From Cylindrobasidium torrendii FP15055 ss-10 (taxonomy: Eukaryota; Basidiomycota; Agaricomycetes; Agaricales; Physalacriaceae): DNA of 15,171 nucleotides. The stretch spans positions 1-15,171 of the forward strand of contig KN880855.1 in assembly GCA_000934385.1 (NCBI GenBank), given 5' to 3'. The position numbers and the translations under genes were made by a program. The notes below the pieces were generated by a model. It had not been told where the DNA came from. It saw only the letters and a list, made by a program, of their open reading frames with translations, and did not search any database. The stretch's first letter is position 1. Each line of letters begins with the position of its first letter. Below, piece by piece: positions 1-8,760 of the stretch.

Positions 1-3
1 CAC

Positions 4-78
4 GATTCGACTGTCTGTGCTAGGTGCGTTGCGATAGACTCGCCTTGGAGCGCTAGCTGATTCGACTGTCGGTGCTAG
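4..78. repeat. pair of 20-bp direct repeats
   Basis: The 20-bp word starting GATTCGACTGT occurs at 4-23 and again at 59-78 with one mismatch (T/G at the thirteenth base) and a 55-bp repeat interval. Both copies end in GTGCTAG, and further GCTAG words lie around them. They are on the 3' side of the KDZ transposase gene, where subterminal repeats of a DNA transposon would be expected. I found no matching copy on the other side of the gene, so the link to the transposon is inference. Confidence 0.6.
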
Positions 79-324
79 CCCCTAGGCGATTTTTCCACCA
101 ATAGCAGTACCCATTCTTAAGACTTTAGGCATCTACGTTGCAGCCCGTCTTATGATCGGCCGCGTAGAATCCATAAGGTCTTATCCCCCACATGGCAGGC
201 GTACAGCCCGCATACCTTAAGACTTTTTGTCCCACACGTGATGCGGAAAGCTATGGGCTGGGTGTCCGATCTGCTAACGCTGCCATGCCATTGCCATTTC
301 CGGATACCAGGCATTTATTCGGTC
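79..324. other. non-coding flank with short repeated words
   Basis: No convincing coding exon is seen here. The 11-mer CTTAAGACTTT occurs at 116-126 and 217-227, and AAGGTCTTA near 175-183 is a related word in the opposite orientation. CAGCCCG also recurs near 141 and 204. The stretch is probably intergenic or the outer part of the KDZ element. Its exact element boundary could not be found. Confidence 0.4.
314..319 (-). promoter_or_regulatory. candidate polyadenylation signal for the KDZ gene
   Basis: TTTATT on the plus strand reads AATAAA on the minus strand, about 150 nt past the stop codon of the minus-strand KDZ gene. Fungal poly(A) signals are loose, so this is only a candidate. Confidence 0.25.
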
Positions 325-368
325 GTCACAAGCGTCCATGGCGTCACATTGAGTCACATAAAGTCACA
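325..368. repeat. array of four GTCACA hexamers, three at 10-bp spacing
   Basis: GTCACA occurs at 325-330, 343-348, 353-358 and 363-368. The last three start exactly 10 bp apart, which puts them on one face of the helix. The array lies about 100 bp beyond the stop codon of the KDZ transposase gene. It could be a set of protein-binding sites such as transposase subterminal motifs, but function is inference. Confidence 0.55.
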
Positions 369-465
369 AAATATTAAATTTCGCTATCACGGCGCTATTA
401 AGGTCTACGAAAGCCGTTCGGGCATCACGTGTATTGCAATCCGGCGACGGCTTACCAATTGGCCC

Positions 466-3400
466 TTATTGACCAAATACGCGCTGCCTTTTTTTCCCTG
501 CCCCCGACTCTTTCGGCTCGAAGGCCGCCTCGAACTGCACTGCAAGCGCCTTCCTGGCCACAACCTGACGGTGTGCGTACGCCGCCCGCCCTCCCGTCGT
601 CGATGACATGCGAGCCTCCCATTCACGAGTCTCCGCGCGAAGGCTTTCGACGGCGCGTCGCTGCTCTTCCTTCAAGATGGTCACCTCTTCACTCCAGCGT
701 TGCTTACGAGCATACGCTTTACACCACTCTACACGTACGGCTAACAGGTTGTGGTCAGGACGGTGATTGTGGTATAATGTGGGAAATGCACCATCATAGA
801 GGAAAGTGTCCTCGTCCGCATCGGGTGCACCTTTCGCTGTCCAAATCCAATTCATTACCCTGCGGCTCTCGCGCTCTCCTCCACTCGTGTCTGCAGATGC
901 CATCGCCGCCGGATCTATGGGTGTCTCCTCGTCGCCATTGCCTGTGCCGTGTCCACGAATCCGCTTGCGAATGCGACTGTTGACGACTTTGTTCAAGCGT
1001 TCTGCCGCTTTCCCCTTGTAGTCAATCATCTCCCTTGTTTTGAGATTCTCTTTGACCAGCAAACGGTACGGTCGTGCCGTCTTCTCGTCGGTCAGAGCTA
1101 TGAGCGCAGAACAGGATGTGTTGAAACGCAACACGGCCGCATTGAGGCGATCCGTGACATCTTCGATGAGGGTCCTTGACCTTGTCCCTTTGTTTTGCCC
1201 TGTGATGAACCGATCCCGGAATGAGATAAGGTGTCCCTGCGAGTATAGCAGGCGCCGTATTGTGTCCAATTCTGTCGAGCAGTCGAGACGTCGTAAGCCA
1301 GTCTCGGTCGTGAAGAGAATAGCAGGGAGCGACGGACGCGTCGCTGAGGGGATTTCCGAGGGCAGCCAGAGCTTGATATATTCCTCCGGGACGGGCATTC
1401 TTGGCTTCCCACTCTTCCCCGCCTCAGCTGATGCCTTTCTCTCCTCTTCCTTCATCAGCTCCGAGGACGAGGGCATGAACCGTTCTTGTAGACGGCGCGC
1501 ATATGGGAGCCTGTTAGCGATGCTCTTCCTTGCATCAGAGATCTTCTTCTCAACGTCTCGGTTGACTGTTTGCCCCTTGGCCGCAGTCATGGAGCGAATT
1601 TTGAGTCTACAATGTCATGAGAGGTGGTTTCCTGGACATACGACTAATCAGACATACTGTGTCTTCTGCAGCTGCATCATGAGCTTCAAGAATGAAGCGC
1701 TCGTTGTCACTCGTTTGGCGTCGGCATCCTTCGCAAGCATGTTGCGCTCGTCCTGCTCGAGTTGCTCTATCTCGCGACGTATGTCCTTCTCCGAGACATC
1801 CTCTACCATCCCATTAGAATCGAGACGACATCGGGATGACAGTACTTACCATCAATCCAGGGAGATTCGTACGGATTTTCCATGCCCTTGTCCTTCCGCG
1901 GGACCTTCTCCAATGCATGCCACGCACGGATCTCCTCCAGCCATCCAGCGCGTATCGCTGGGGTGACACCATCTGAGACGTCTTTGAAGCTCGCGTTTTG
2001 CTTATTTCGCTCTTCCAGCGCGACAGCAAACTTCTTCTCAAGGATAGCAACTGAAAATGATCAGCTACAGGACACACCAGTAGACGGTTGCGGCTCACCA
2101 AGTCGAAGATTCATTTCAAAATTGTGCCGGTCAAAATGGTCCTCCAGCGCCGCATGGCGCGTATCAGCTTGCATTTCCCGTGTCGCGTAAGCCTTTTGGT
2201 TGGTCACCGCCCAAATGCGCTCGACACCCTCTCCATCCGTCATGCCAGCACCGGGTTTATTGCGCAGTGTTTCCGCTGGCTCGCATCCTCCCTTGTGCCC
2301 TCGACCGTGCCAGACTGGCAATGATACCTCTATGTCTGTGTTATCCGAATGACCTGCACGCAGGAAATCCGGCATAGCCTTCAAGCGGTCGAAAAGATGA
2401 ATCTTCCACTGACATTCTACGTCGTAGGACGCCATAATTCTCAGAACCTGCTTGTTTGCGGTTGCGGCCCACCAGATGTAGTCCATCGAGGAGTACCTGT
2501 CAATCGTTTTAGACTTGCAACCGATAGCGCACCAAGGGGACATACCGTTCTCCTTTGTGCAGGTCTACAACACCATTATGGCGGACGTTCTCGCGTCTGG
2601 TGCATGAGCACGCGCCCACTCCCGTCGCTCTCAATCCGCGGGAGAAACGAGTATCCCTCTGCATCAGAGCGGCAAACGATGCGCATTGGGAAACCTAAAG
2701 AGACTGTCAGCATGCCGGAGAAACCCATGCTGAGCTGCTACTCACATCTTGCTCAGAGACATACTTCTTGATGTGTTCCTCATAACCCTCCTCTCCGTAG
2801 AGAGGCGCGAAGACGCCAAGCCCGTCTCCTAGGACATTGTAGTCCTTATTCGCCGCTTTGCGCCTGAGCTTGCTTTCTAGACGAAAATTTGCGTCGAGAC
2901 CCAGAAACAGGTTGTACTTGAATCTAGAAATAATCAGAAATAGACACACAGACAAATAATGACCAAGGACATACCGTAAATGTTCTTCAACGTTTTCCCA
3001 TCCTTCGGGAAGGTTGATGCCCGGGCGTGGGCACGCCCAGCATTTGACAGCCAGGCAGCCGCGTTCAGCACTTGCGATAGGTTTTGGGATGTGGACAGCA
3101 CCGGAGCGCTTGAGCCGCAGAAGAAACAGAAATTGCCGGACCATAAAGCCAAAGTTTTTGTAGCGATCGGGAAGCCAGGCGACGGCCCACGGATCTGTTG
3201 TGCGCTCCAGCGTGGTGAGAAAATCGCGTACGTTAACATTGCCGATAACGTTCAGTAGCCGGGTAGGCAGCGAAATGTAGCGACGGTCTCCGGTGAAACC
3301 CAGGAGGATGGATACCACCCCGTCCGCATACATTGCTGCCACTGAACGCCGCCTCTTGCACGAGGGCAGCCACACCAGCCAGTTCGCACACGATGTATTC

Positions 3401-4617
3401 CGTTCGTATGTAGAACCGTCATGTTGGTGTATCCTCCTTGACGCGGGCATACACGTCCTGCATGGAGCAGTTGAACTTCAAGCCCCATGTCATAAAGGGT
3501 AGTCCTTGTCCACGAATGACCGGTCCACTCCTAAAAGCCCGTGAGAGGAGACTCGTGATATAACTCTCGTCAGACATACCTGTATGCTGTGTAAAGGACT
3601 CTGTGAGTGCCGCTTCAGACAGCACTTGCGGCACTCAACAAACGGTCCGCAGGAATCGCACCGATACAAATGCCCCGCTGATTGACTGCCAGTTGGCTCA
3701 GGCGACAGGATACCAGTGGAATATAGTTCTTCGGGTAAGTCCTCAAGGCGTAGTACCGATTGTACAGCAGCGAGAACGGTAGCGCGGACCCTAGATTCCA
3801 TGGACTCTTGCTCAGCGCGCTCAAGTGTACAACTGCCGCAAACGGCCTCCGTGTTAAGGCCGTCTAATTCGTAGCATTTGTCTAGTATTTCGTCCACTTT
3901 GGTTCGGAACACAGACATGGGATCGTCCTTGAGACAACAATCAGATCAGTGCATCGGTGGGGAAACTGGATTACACACCGACGAAGCGTAGAACTTGCGC
4001 TGGGTCCCCTGCGCACTTTCGGCCTGAGTCTCTACTCCTTCACCATCGTCCCAGCCCCCATCAGGATCCACCACTGCCTCTGGACCGTTCTCAAATTCCA
4101 TCCAACCATCGACAACGCCCGGGTCGGCTGGAGAAGAAGCCTCTTGCATTGCTCCTGGTTGCTTCGAGGATAGAGCTGGAGCAAATGCCCCGTTACTGTC
4201 CAATTTGCGTCGCTGCACTGGCTTGACGGCCGCAAAGTAGGTGGTGTCGGCGTGTAGAGACCTGCCGAGGTCATCGACCTCAAAGATGCGATGGATCCCA
4301 AGCTGAGCTCCAGGGGTGGAGCTCGAAGCATGCCCAGGGAAGAATTCTGTATCAGCCTGCTGCAATGGCTTCAAGTGTCGCCTTTCTCCTCTTGTTGGCC
4401 GGCGAATCCTTGTAGGAGCCGTGTGTGTGGGGGCAGAAGTTAGACCTGAATGCAGAGCGTCCTCCTCGAGTGCAGGAGAAGGAGATGTCCCATCCCTACG
4501 AGTTTGTCGTCCAGAGTCATCAGGAGGCATGAGCAAGACTGTGGGGGAGGCGGAAAAGGTAAAAGGACTGCTGGGCACCCCGCCAGCCGAGGGAGAGCCT
4601 TCGTTGTCGCCTGGCAT
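466..4617 (-). pseudogene. CxC2-type KDZ transposase, nine exons, with a 2-nt frameshift
   Basis: This is a DNA transposase of the Kyakuja-Dileera-Zisupton (KDZ) superfamily. Proposed exons are 4617-3979, 3927-3580, 3530-2975, 2923-2746, 2694-2546, 2496-2099, 2050-1850, 1802-1658 and 1606-466. The introns are 47-51 nt and join in phase, giving about 1250 residues. The start is the first usable ATG (4617); the frame stays open upstream to 4713 but has only GTG there. Family signs in order: DDPM near 214; a CxC2 cysteine cluster (RCDSC, ECRKCC, H, PLH) near 300-326; NGIH and WCGC; GWYP; CPRPGINLPEGW; DANFRL; CASF and ATGVGA; SYDVECQW near 647; P-WH-RGH--C; TDGEGVERIW near 712; then a charged tail holding RVEWCKAYARKQRW. 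The D of DANF, the D of YDVECQ and the E of DGE are candidates for the catalytic triad (inference). In exon 3 the frame breaks after ATFRCL: omitting CC at 3262-3263 restores it. This is either a real mutation or a base error. Confidence 0.9.
3262..3263 (-). other. frameshift site within the KDZ gene
   Basis: Upstream of this point exon 3 reads through GWYP and ATFRCL, then meets a TGA at 3254-3252. The next frame continues with RLLNVIGNVNVRD and carries the rest of the exon. The summed exon length is two more than a multiple of three, which fits a 2-nt insertion here or a nearby 1-nt loss. No pair of splice sites would explain it. Confidence 0.75.
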
Positions 4618-5528
4618 GACTTCGCGAGTCCAGTACAAAGGTAACACGCGTTCCGACGCCCTCGCTCGGCAATTTTCAGAAGTGTTGCCGCGCCACACTT
4701 GGGCCAATTTCACATCTAGCCATGCGCATCAGCCACTAAAGTCAAGCACATGGCTCGCTTCATACTTTAACTCTCGCGTCCTGCCATATCGCCGGATACG
4801 CCCAAATTTGCTTCAAGTAGTTGAGATGATATGGCTGCCATGAGCGAGACAGGCAAAAAAGTCAAAGATCGACAGTCACACCGAAGTCGTCACCAGAATG
4901 ACACGTGATCGGAATCAGATGGGCTGCTAAACGCAGAACTTTAAAGTGCCAACTGCTCAAGTTCAACATTAGATGACGGCCGAATGACACAGCGCAACAA
5001 GAGAGATTCAAGGTAGAAATATATCGAAACCATTTGTGTTGAACCACTCCGTCTCCAATGTACTATTTGCTGGACTGTTCCAAGCGGAACCCTTCGGCAA
5101 TTTACCTTGAGAGGACCCACAGACATCGTACAAAGGGGAAGCTATGCCTAGGTCCCACAGAACGCTCCCGACGTTCGTTATTAGGCAATTTGCGTAGGGA
5201 TTGATGGACAGCTAAACAAAGCTCGGTCAACACTCCCAACAGGGATAAATCCAGCCAAGTCTTCGCGCACGCCTTGATAGTGTGAAGCTACTTTGCTACG
5301 CTTGACACTACCTGGCCTTACGAGACGAAGCGCCGCTTATGTACAGGTCACACATAAGGCGGCTGTGCCCAAACATTTAGTTCAGGTCATGTAGGTCCAC
5401 CAGTGACCACTATCCCGCCATTTCCAATTCACGCCACTAGGCAACGAGATGACTTAGTTTCTCATCAGACAATCCATACCCATGCAGAGCAGCATGATAG
5501 TGACACGATGAGCGGCAGGGGTGTGTTA
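4618..5528. other. intergenic; no convincing gene
   Basis: This stretch is upstream of the KDZ gene and should hold its promoter. The minus-strand frame is open to 4713 without an ATG, so an extra short 5' exon is possible. Beyond 4720 no reading frame shows coding character on either strand. The only structure noted is the hairpin at 5332-5363. I searched for terminal inverted repeats matching 1-465 and saw none. Confidence 0.45.
5332..5363. repeat. inverted repeat, potential hairpin
   Basis: GCCGCTTATGT (5332-5342) faces ACATAAGGCGGC (5352-5363). The arms pair along their length with one bulged base and a 9-nt loop. No U-tract follows, and it is not inside a gene. It may be a MITE relic, a cruciform or a chance palindrome. 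Confidence 0.5.
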
Positions 5529-6438
5529 CTAGTCTAGCACCAAAAGTACCAATCTACTGCTGTACAACGTTTTGTCCCCGTTCAGCTGGCAAGCCTGTCC
5601 AAACCCTCTCGTCGATACCTCTTGCAATGTGCGCTGCCGGTGGTCGTGTATCCATTTGATCAGGTTCATGCGTTCTAAAGGACCGTGCACCCTGAGTTCC
5701 TCGTCAGCCACAAAGTCTTTATCCACGAAAAGACGAAAAGAGCTAGGAATGGTACTGATTACACGACGATGGCAACACACCTAGCGAAGAGAATCACTTT
5801 GACATGGTGCCCTCATTGCCCGTATCAGCGCGCGGCGATGAGACCCTTTCAGAGAGCATCCCCCAGATGTGTTCGACGCCCTCTCCGTCTGTCACAAATG
5901 CTGGTTCATGTATGCACTTGGCGCGGGCGTGTTTCTTTTCGGTGGTGGTGGGCACAGTTCCTTCCCCATTGACAGGATCGGCAGACGGGTGTCGTCCTGA
6001 CGGCATTGCCCAGAGGTCCTCTACATCCTGGCCAACGTCTTCGTTCAAGTCATTGGCGCGCAACTGCCGGTTCACCATGTTGCGTAGCAGCCGGTTTGCT
6101 ATGGCGCGGTCCTCGGGGTTGTCGGAGGCCTGCAGGACTAAAGCTGCGAATCTGGCAGCTAAGTTTTCAGCTTCACGGACGGGCGAGACGTTAGTCTCGC
6201 TCAATCCTTCGGAGAGATTGCGTCCGGATGGCATAGGTATCTAGTAAGACTTAGTGTCGGGAGGACGTTCGCAAAGACTCAACGGTTTTCCATTATCTAC
6301 CGGCAAGTTGCGTTTCCTGGCAGCTTCCGCATCGACATATTGGTATCCACCATATGCATATCGCAGGCGTGCTGGCAGGAAGAGGACTCGTGCGTTGTCG
6401 CCACGTGATATGGGTTCGGCATCTATCCGACTGATAGA
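5529..6438 (-). CDS. unrecognised fragmentary gene with a KDZ-like TDGEGVE-IW motif
   Basis: I do not recognise this gene as a whole. Three minus-strand exons join in phase: about 6438-6301 (reading GDNARVLFLPARLRYAYGG), 6240-5798 (starting IPMPSGRNLSEGL) and 5754-5529. The introns are 60 nt (6300-6241, ending CTTACTAG) and 43 nt (5797-5755). An ATG at 6234 could also serve as start, which would give 220 residues. The middle exon has a helical stretch (NLAARFAALVLQASDNPED, RAIANRLLRNMVNRQL) and then FVTDGEGVEHIWGML. That segment closely matches the MTDGEGVERIWAV core of the KDZ transposase at 2 kb, but the other KDZ motifs are missing. The 5' end is unresolved. A possible earlier exon starts at an ATG at 6711 and reads FFNPDWVNVE. 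It may be a KDZ relic captured in, or decayed into, another gene. Confidence 0.4.
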
Positions 6439-6955
6439 TCGATCTCACCCTTGCGCGCAGTATTAAGCACAAAGTGTACTGAACTACGAGGCCGCTACTT
6501 CACATATAGCAGACCTCGAAGTTCAAACAAGTCTCCGACTTACATGTTGCCCTTCCACCTGCAGAGGAAATGTGCATGAGCCTGTATGCGGCATTGCAAA
6601 TTCGAGAGGTACGGATACCGCTAGCGGCTACAACCTCTCCACATTGACCCAGTCGGGGTTGAAAAAGGATCTTCCGTCGTCTTGAGCACCTGGTGTCCTT
6701 ATCTGCGGCATGTGGGAGCGTTTTGGCTTTGGGTCAGACTTCAGCCAACTTCTAGTCTATATACCTGCTATATTCCAGCTGTACGCCACTTCGGCTGAAA
6801 TGGATAGTGTCAAAGTTCAATCCTATCAGAATATTGAGATCTTCTACTTTAAAATGACCCAAAAGAGCCTGTAGGCGTGCAAGAGAGCGAAACAGTATCA
6901 CAGTAAGTCTGCAAGATTTACACTGCCAAGCAGACGTAGTATTTTGTGTCCTTAT
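6439..6955. other. intergenic or unresolved 5' exons
   Basis: The minus strand has a short open stretch from the ATG at 6711 (MPQIRTPG...FFNPDWVNVE) with possible splice sites downstream, which could be the first exon of the gene at 5529-6438. I could not build a phase-consistent bridge to that gene. Nothing else in the stretch looks coding, and it is moderately AT-rich near 6760-6950. Confidence 0.3.
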
Positions 6956-7549
6956 TTACGTCCTGTGAGCTGCATATATACGCCATATTGCTTCGTCAAT
7001 GGGACGCTCTCCTTCCCATTTCTCCGGCTCGGGCATATTCTTCCAAATAGTGTCGAGACGAGGACGGACGATTATGGACCGCTCGATTATGCCCCTCCTG
7101 CCTGTACACATGTTAGACAGCCCAAAAACAAATGCACGATACACCTCCCTGCACCTGGGCCAGCCATTAATTCACGAACCAAGTGGGAGAAACAGAAACA
7201 CACCTTCTCCGTAATTGGGTTGTACACGGAGGACTTCCTCCGTCTGCAGCTGTCGAAATATATACCCCAAAACCCTCCAATTGCGCAGACCTTCGCGTAG
7301 ACCAAGCGCCAGACAAATAAGTTCTTGGTGGTCATTGTCCTGACCGTGGAGCAGGGCGAGAACCAACAAAGCGCGTTTGGTGTGAATGCGGCATGCGGAT
7401 AAGCGTTCTGCAAGGAAAGTGGCCTCTCTAAGTCACAGAAATAACTCCAGACTTTGTTTGAAGTCGGGCCGGTCGACGATAAAGTGTGGGTTTTGCAGGA
7501 ATTGACGCAGAATTCTGTGGATGCGGTGAGCACACCCAGGCGGAGACAT
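6956..7549 (-). pseudogene. unrecognised protein-coding gene broken by one TGA
   Basis: Exon 1 (7549-7204) starts at ATG 7549 (MSPPGCAHRIHRILRQFL), the first Met after in-frame stops. It runs through HFIVDRPDFKQSLELFL, a TGA at 7435-7433, and then continues in the same frame as LREATFLAERLS, RALLVLALLHGQDND and GLREGLRNWRVLGYIFRQL. A GTGTGT donor at 7203 and an ACAG acceptor at 7102 give a 102-nt intron that joins in phase to exon 2 (7101-6956), which ends IDEAIWRIYAAHRT and a stop. Read through the TGA, the product is about 163 residues, mostly helical in character and without obvious metal or catalytic motifs. The TGA fits a CGA-to-TGA change (Arg codon, CpG site). The intron is longer than its neighbours', and a two-intron alternative exists. 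The family is not recognised. Confidence 0.5.
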
Positions 7550-8003
7550 CACAATAGGATTGGACTATCACCTCTGTGTGCTCGAGGTTCTGGGGCATCG
7601 ACCGGTTCTTGGGGCGCCAGTTTCCACATAACCTTGCTCACCATGGTAGTTCAGGTTATAAAGGTCGTGATCGCATACTATAGCCACCGAGCACTCACCT
7701 TACCGGCTCACTCTGCAGACTATACATGCCTCAGCAGGGCTTGGGAAGCCTCCGAAATACGTCAGAGTGCTTTGAGTGTAAGTAACAAGCCTATGAGTAC
7801 CCACAAATGTCCCATTTTCGCAGAGGAATAAAACTCGTAAGAAACCGCAGGACAAGGTCAATAGACGTTTAAGGTTTGTCTGTATAACCTGATTGTCGAC
7901 CATCACAATCCGTCCAGTAAATTGCAGTTTGCAGTAAGTTAAACTAGTTACCCTTTGAATGCTATTTGGTGCTCATGTCCTACAAGAAAGACCATATCTA
8001 CGC
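7550..8003. other. intergenic; no supported gene
   Basis: It lies between the divergent starts of the broken minus-strand gene (7549) and the plus-strand gene at 8004, so it should contain both promoters. Two minus-strand open stretches, around 7645 (MVSKVMWKLAPQEP) and 7610 (MPQNLEHTEVIVQSY), look slightly coding. They could be degraded 5' exons of the 7549 gene, but no splice joined them in phase. Confidence 0.35.
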
Positions 8004-8721
8004 ATGGGGCGACCAAAGAAGTACCATTCAAAGGAGGAGAGAAAGATCGCGAGGAAACAATGGGACGCAGCCTATTATTTAAAGTAGGTTTTCTATGTGG
8101 CCATCTATTCCCTTTTGCACCTAACACAATAAAAGAAACCAGGACAAGATTAAGGCCAAAATGCAGCGCGCATATCAAGCAGCGCGCGCACGGTATGAGC
8201 GAGAGCACGATCTTCCACCTAAGTATGTGGCGTAGCCCATGGACTTTGCATAGACGTTGACTGATTTGAGCAGATACTCATACACAAGGCCCGAACCAAT
8301 AAACTTTCCTCAGTGCTCCAAGAAAAAGTGTCCTTCCCGTGTGGAGAGGGAGCTTGCTGGGTTAAAGCAGCACCATGACCTATGGATTTCTACAGTCACT
8401 GAGACGCCGCGTGAGTTTCTGGAGTCGACGTATTGCAACATTGTCAAAGCGCAAACGCAGTCGGTCGGGGAGAAAATAGCACAAGACGCCTACATGAAGC
8501 TCACAGCGCCAGCTGATGCGGTCCAGGCTACTTATTACAAGTTGGTTGAGCTCCAGGGCGAGGGCGATGCATCGTCGCTCAGAGCGAAGGCCATGCATGG
8601 GGAGATGAGTCCTTCCATAGATGCTTGCCTTGAGATGTGGGGTTTGTGTGCCGAGGGAGAGTTTCCGGACACGTTAGAGTATGCCCACGAACATAAGAAC
8701 CTAGTCTTTCAAAGTTGGTAG
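8004..8721 (+). CDS. three-exon gene for a MGRPKKYH-type protein
   Basis: Exons 8004-8083, 8136-8222 and 8274-8721 are split by introns of 52 nt (GTAGGT...AAAAG, with CTAAC) and 51 nt (GTATGT...GAGCAG, with TGACTGAT). All join in phase to give 204 residues. The N-terminus MGRPKKYHSKEERKIAR is basic and AT-hook-like. It is followed by a Lys/Arg/Ala-rich helix (IKAKMQRAYQAARARYERE) and a CSKKKCPSRVE stretch. The C-terminal half (about 95-204) is acidic and helical, with no motif I can name. From memory, many Agaricomycete genomes carry large families of small proteins that start MGRP-KYHT and continue into a Lys/Arg-rich helix, often near transposons. Membership is likely, and a nuclear, DNA-contacting role is inference. 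The stop lies 39 bp from the stop of the convergent gene at 8761. Confidence 0.75.
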
Positions 8722-8760
8722 TTTGGGGCGGCGGCAGGGATGTATATTTCAAAAATTTAA

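Noticed and set aside
429..983. Plus-strand open frame of 184 codons
   Set aside because: Antisense to the KDZ C-terminal exon, which shows family-typical sequence on the minus strand.
1040..1966. Long plus-strand open frame of 308 codons
   Set aside because: It lies antisense to the last exons of the KDZ gene, has no recognisable motif and crosses the KDZ introns. It is a shadow of the coding strand.
4316..4843. Plus-strand open frame of 175 codons
   Set aside because: It is mostly antisense to the first KDZ exon, which connects by a phase-correct 51-nt intron to the CxC2 exon.
234..4909. ACACGTGAT on both sides of the KDZ gene (234-242 and 4901-4909) as a target-site duplication
   Set aside because: The core is the palindromic CACGTG, which recurs elsewhere in the window, and the sequence just inside the two copies shows no inverted terminal repeat.
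7454..7831. Plus-strand open frame of 125 codons
   Set aside because: It overlaps the minus-strand gene at 6956-7549 and the intergenic stretch, and shows no family character or plausible introns.
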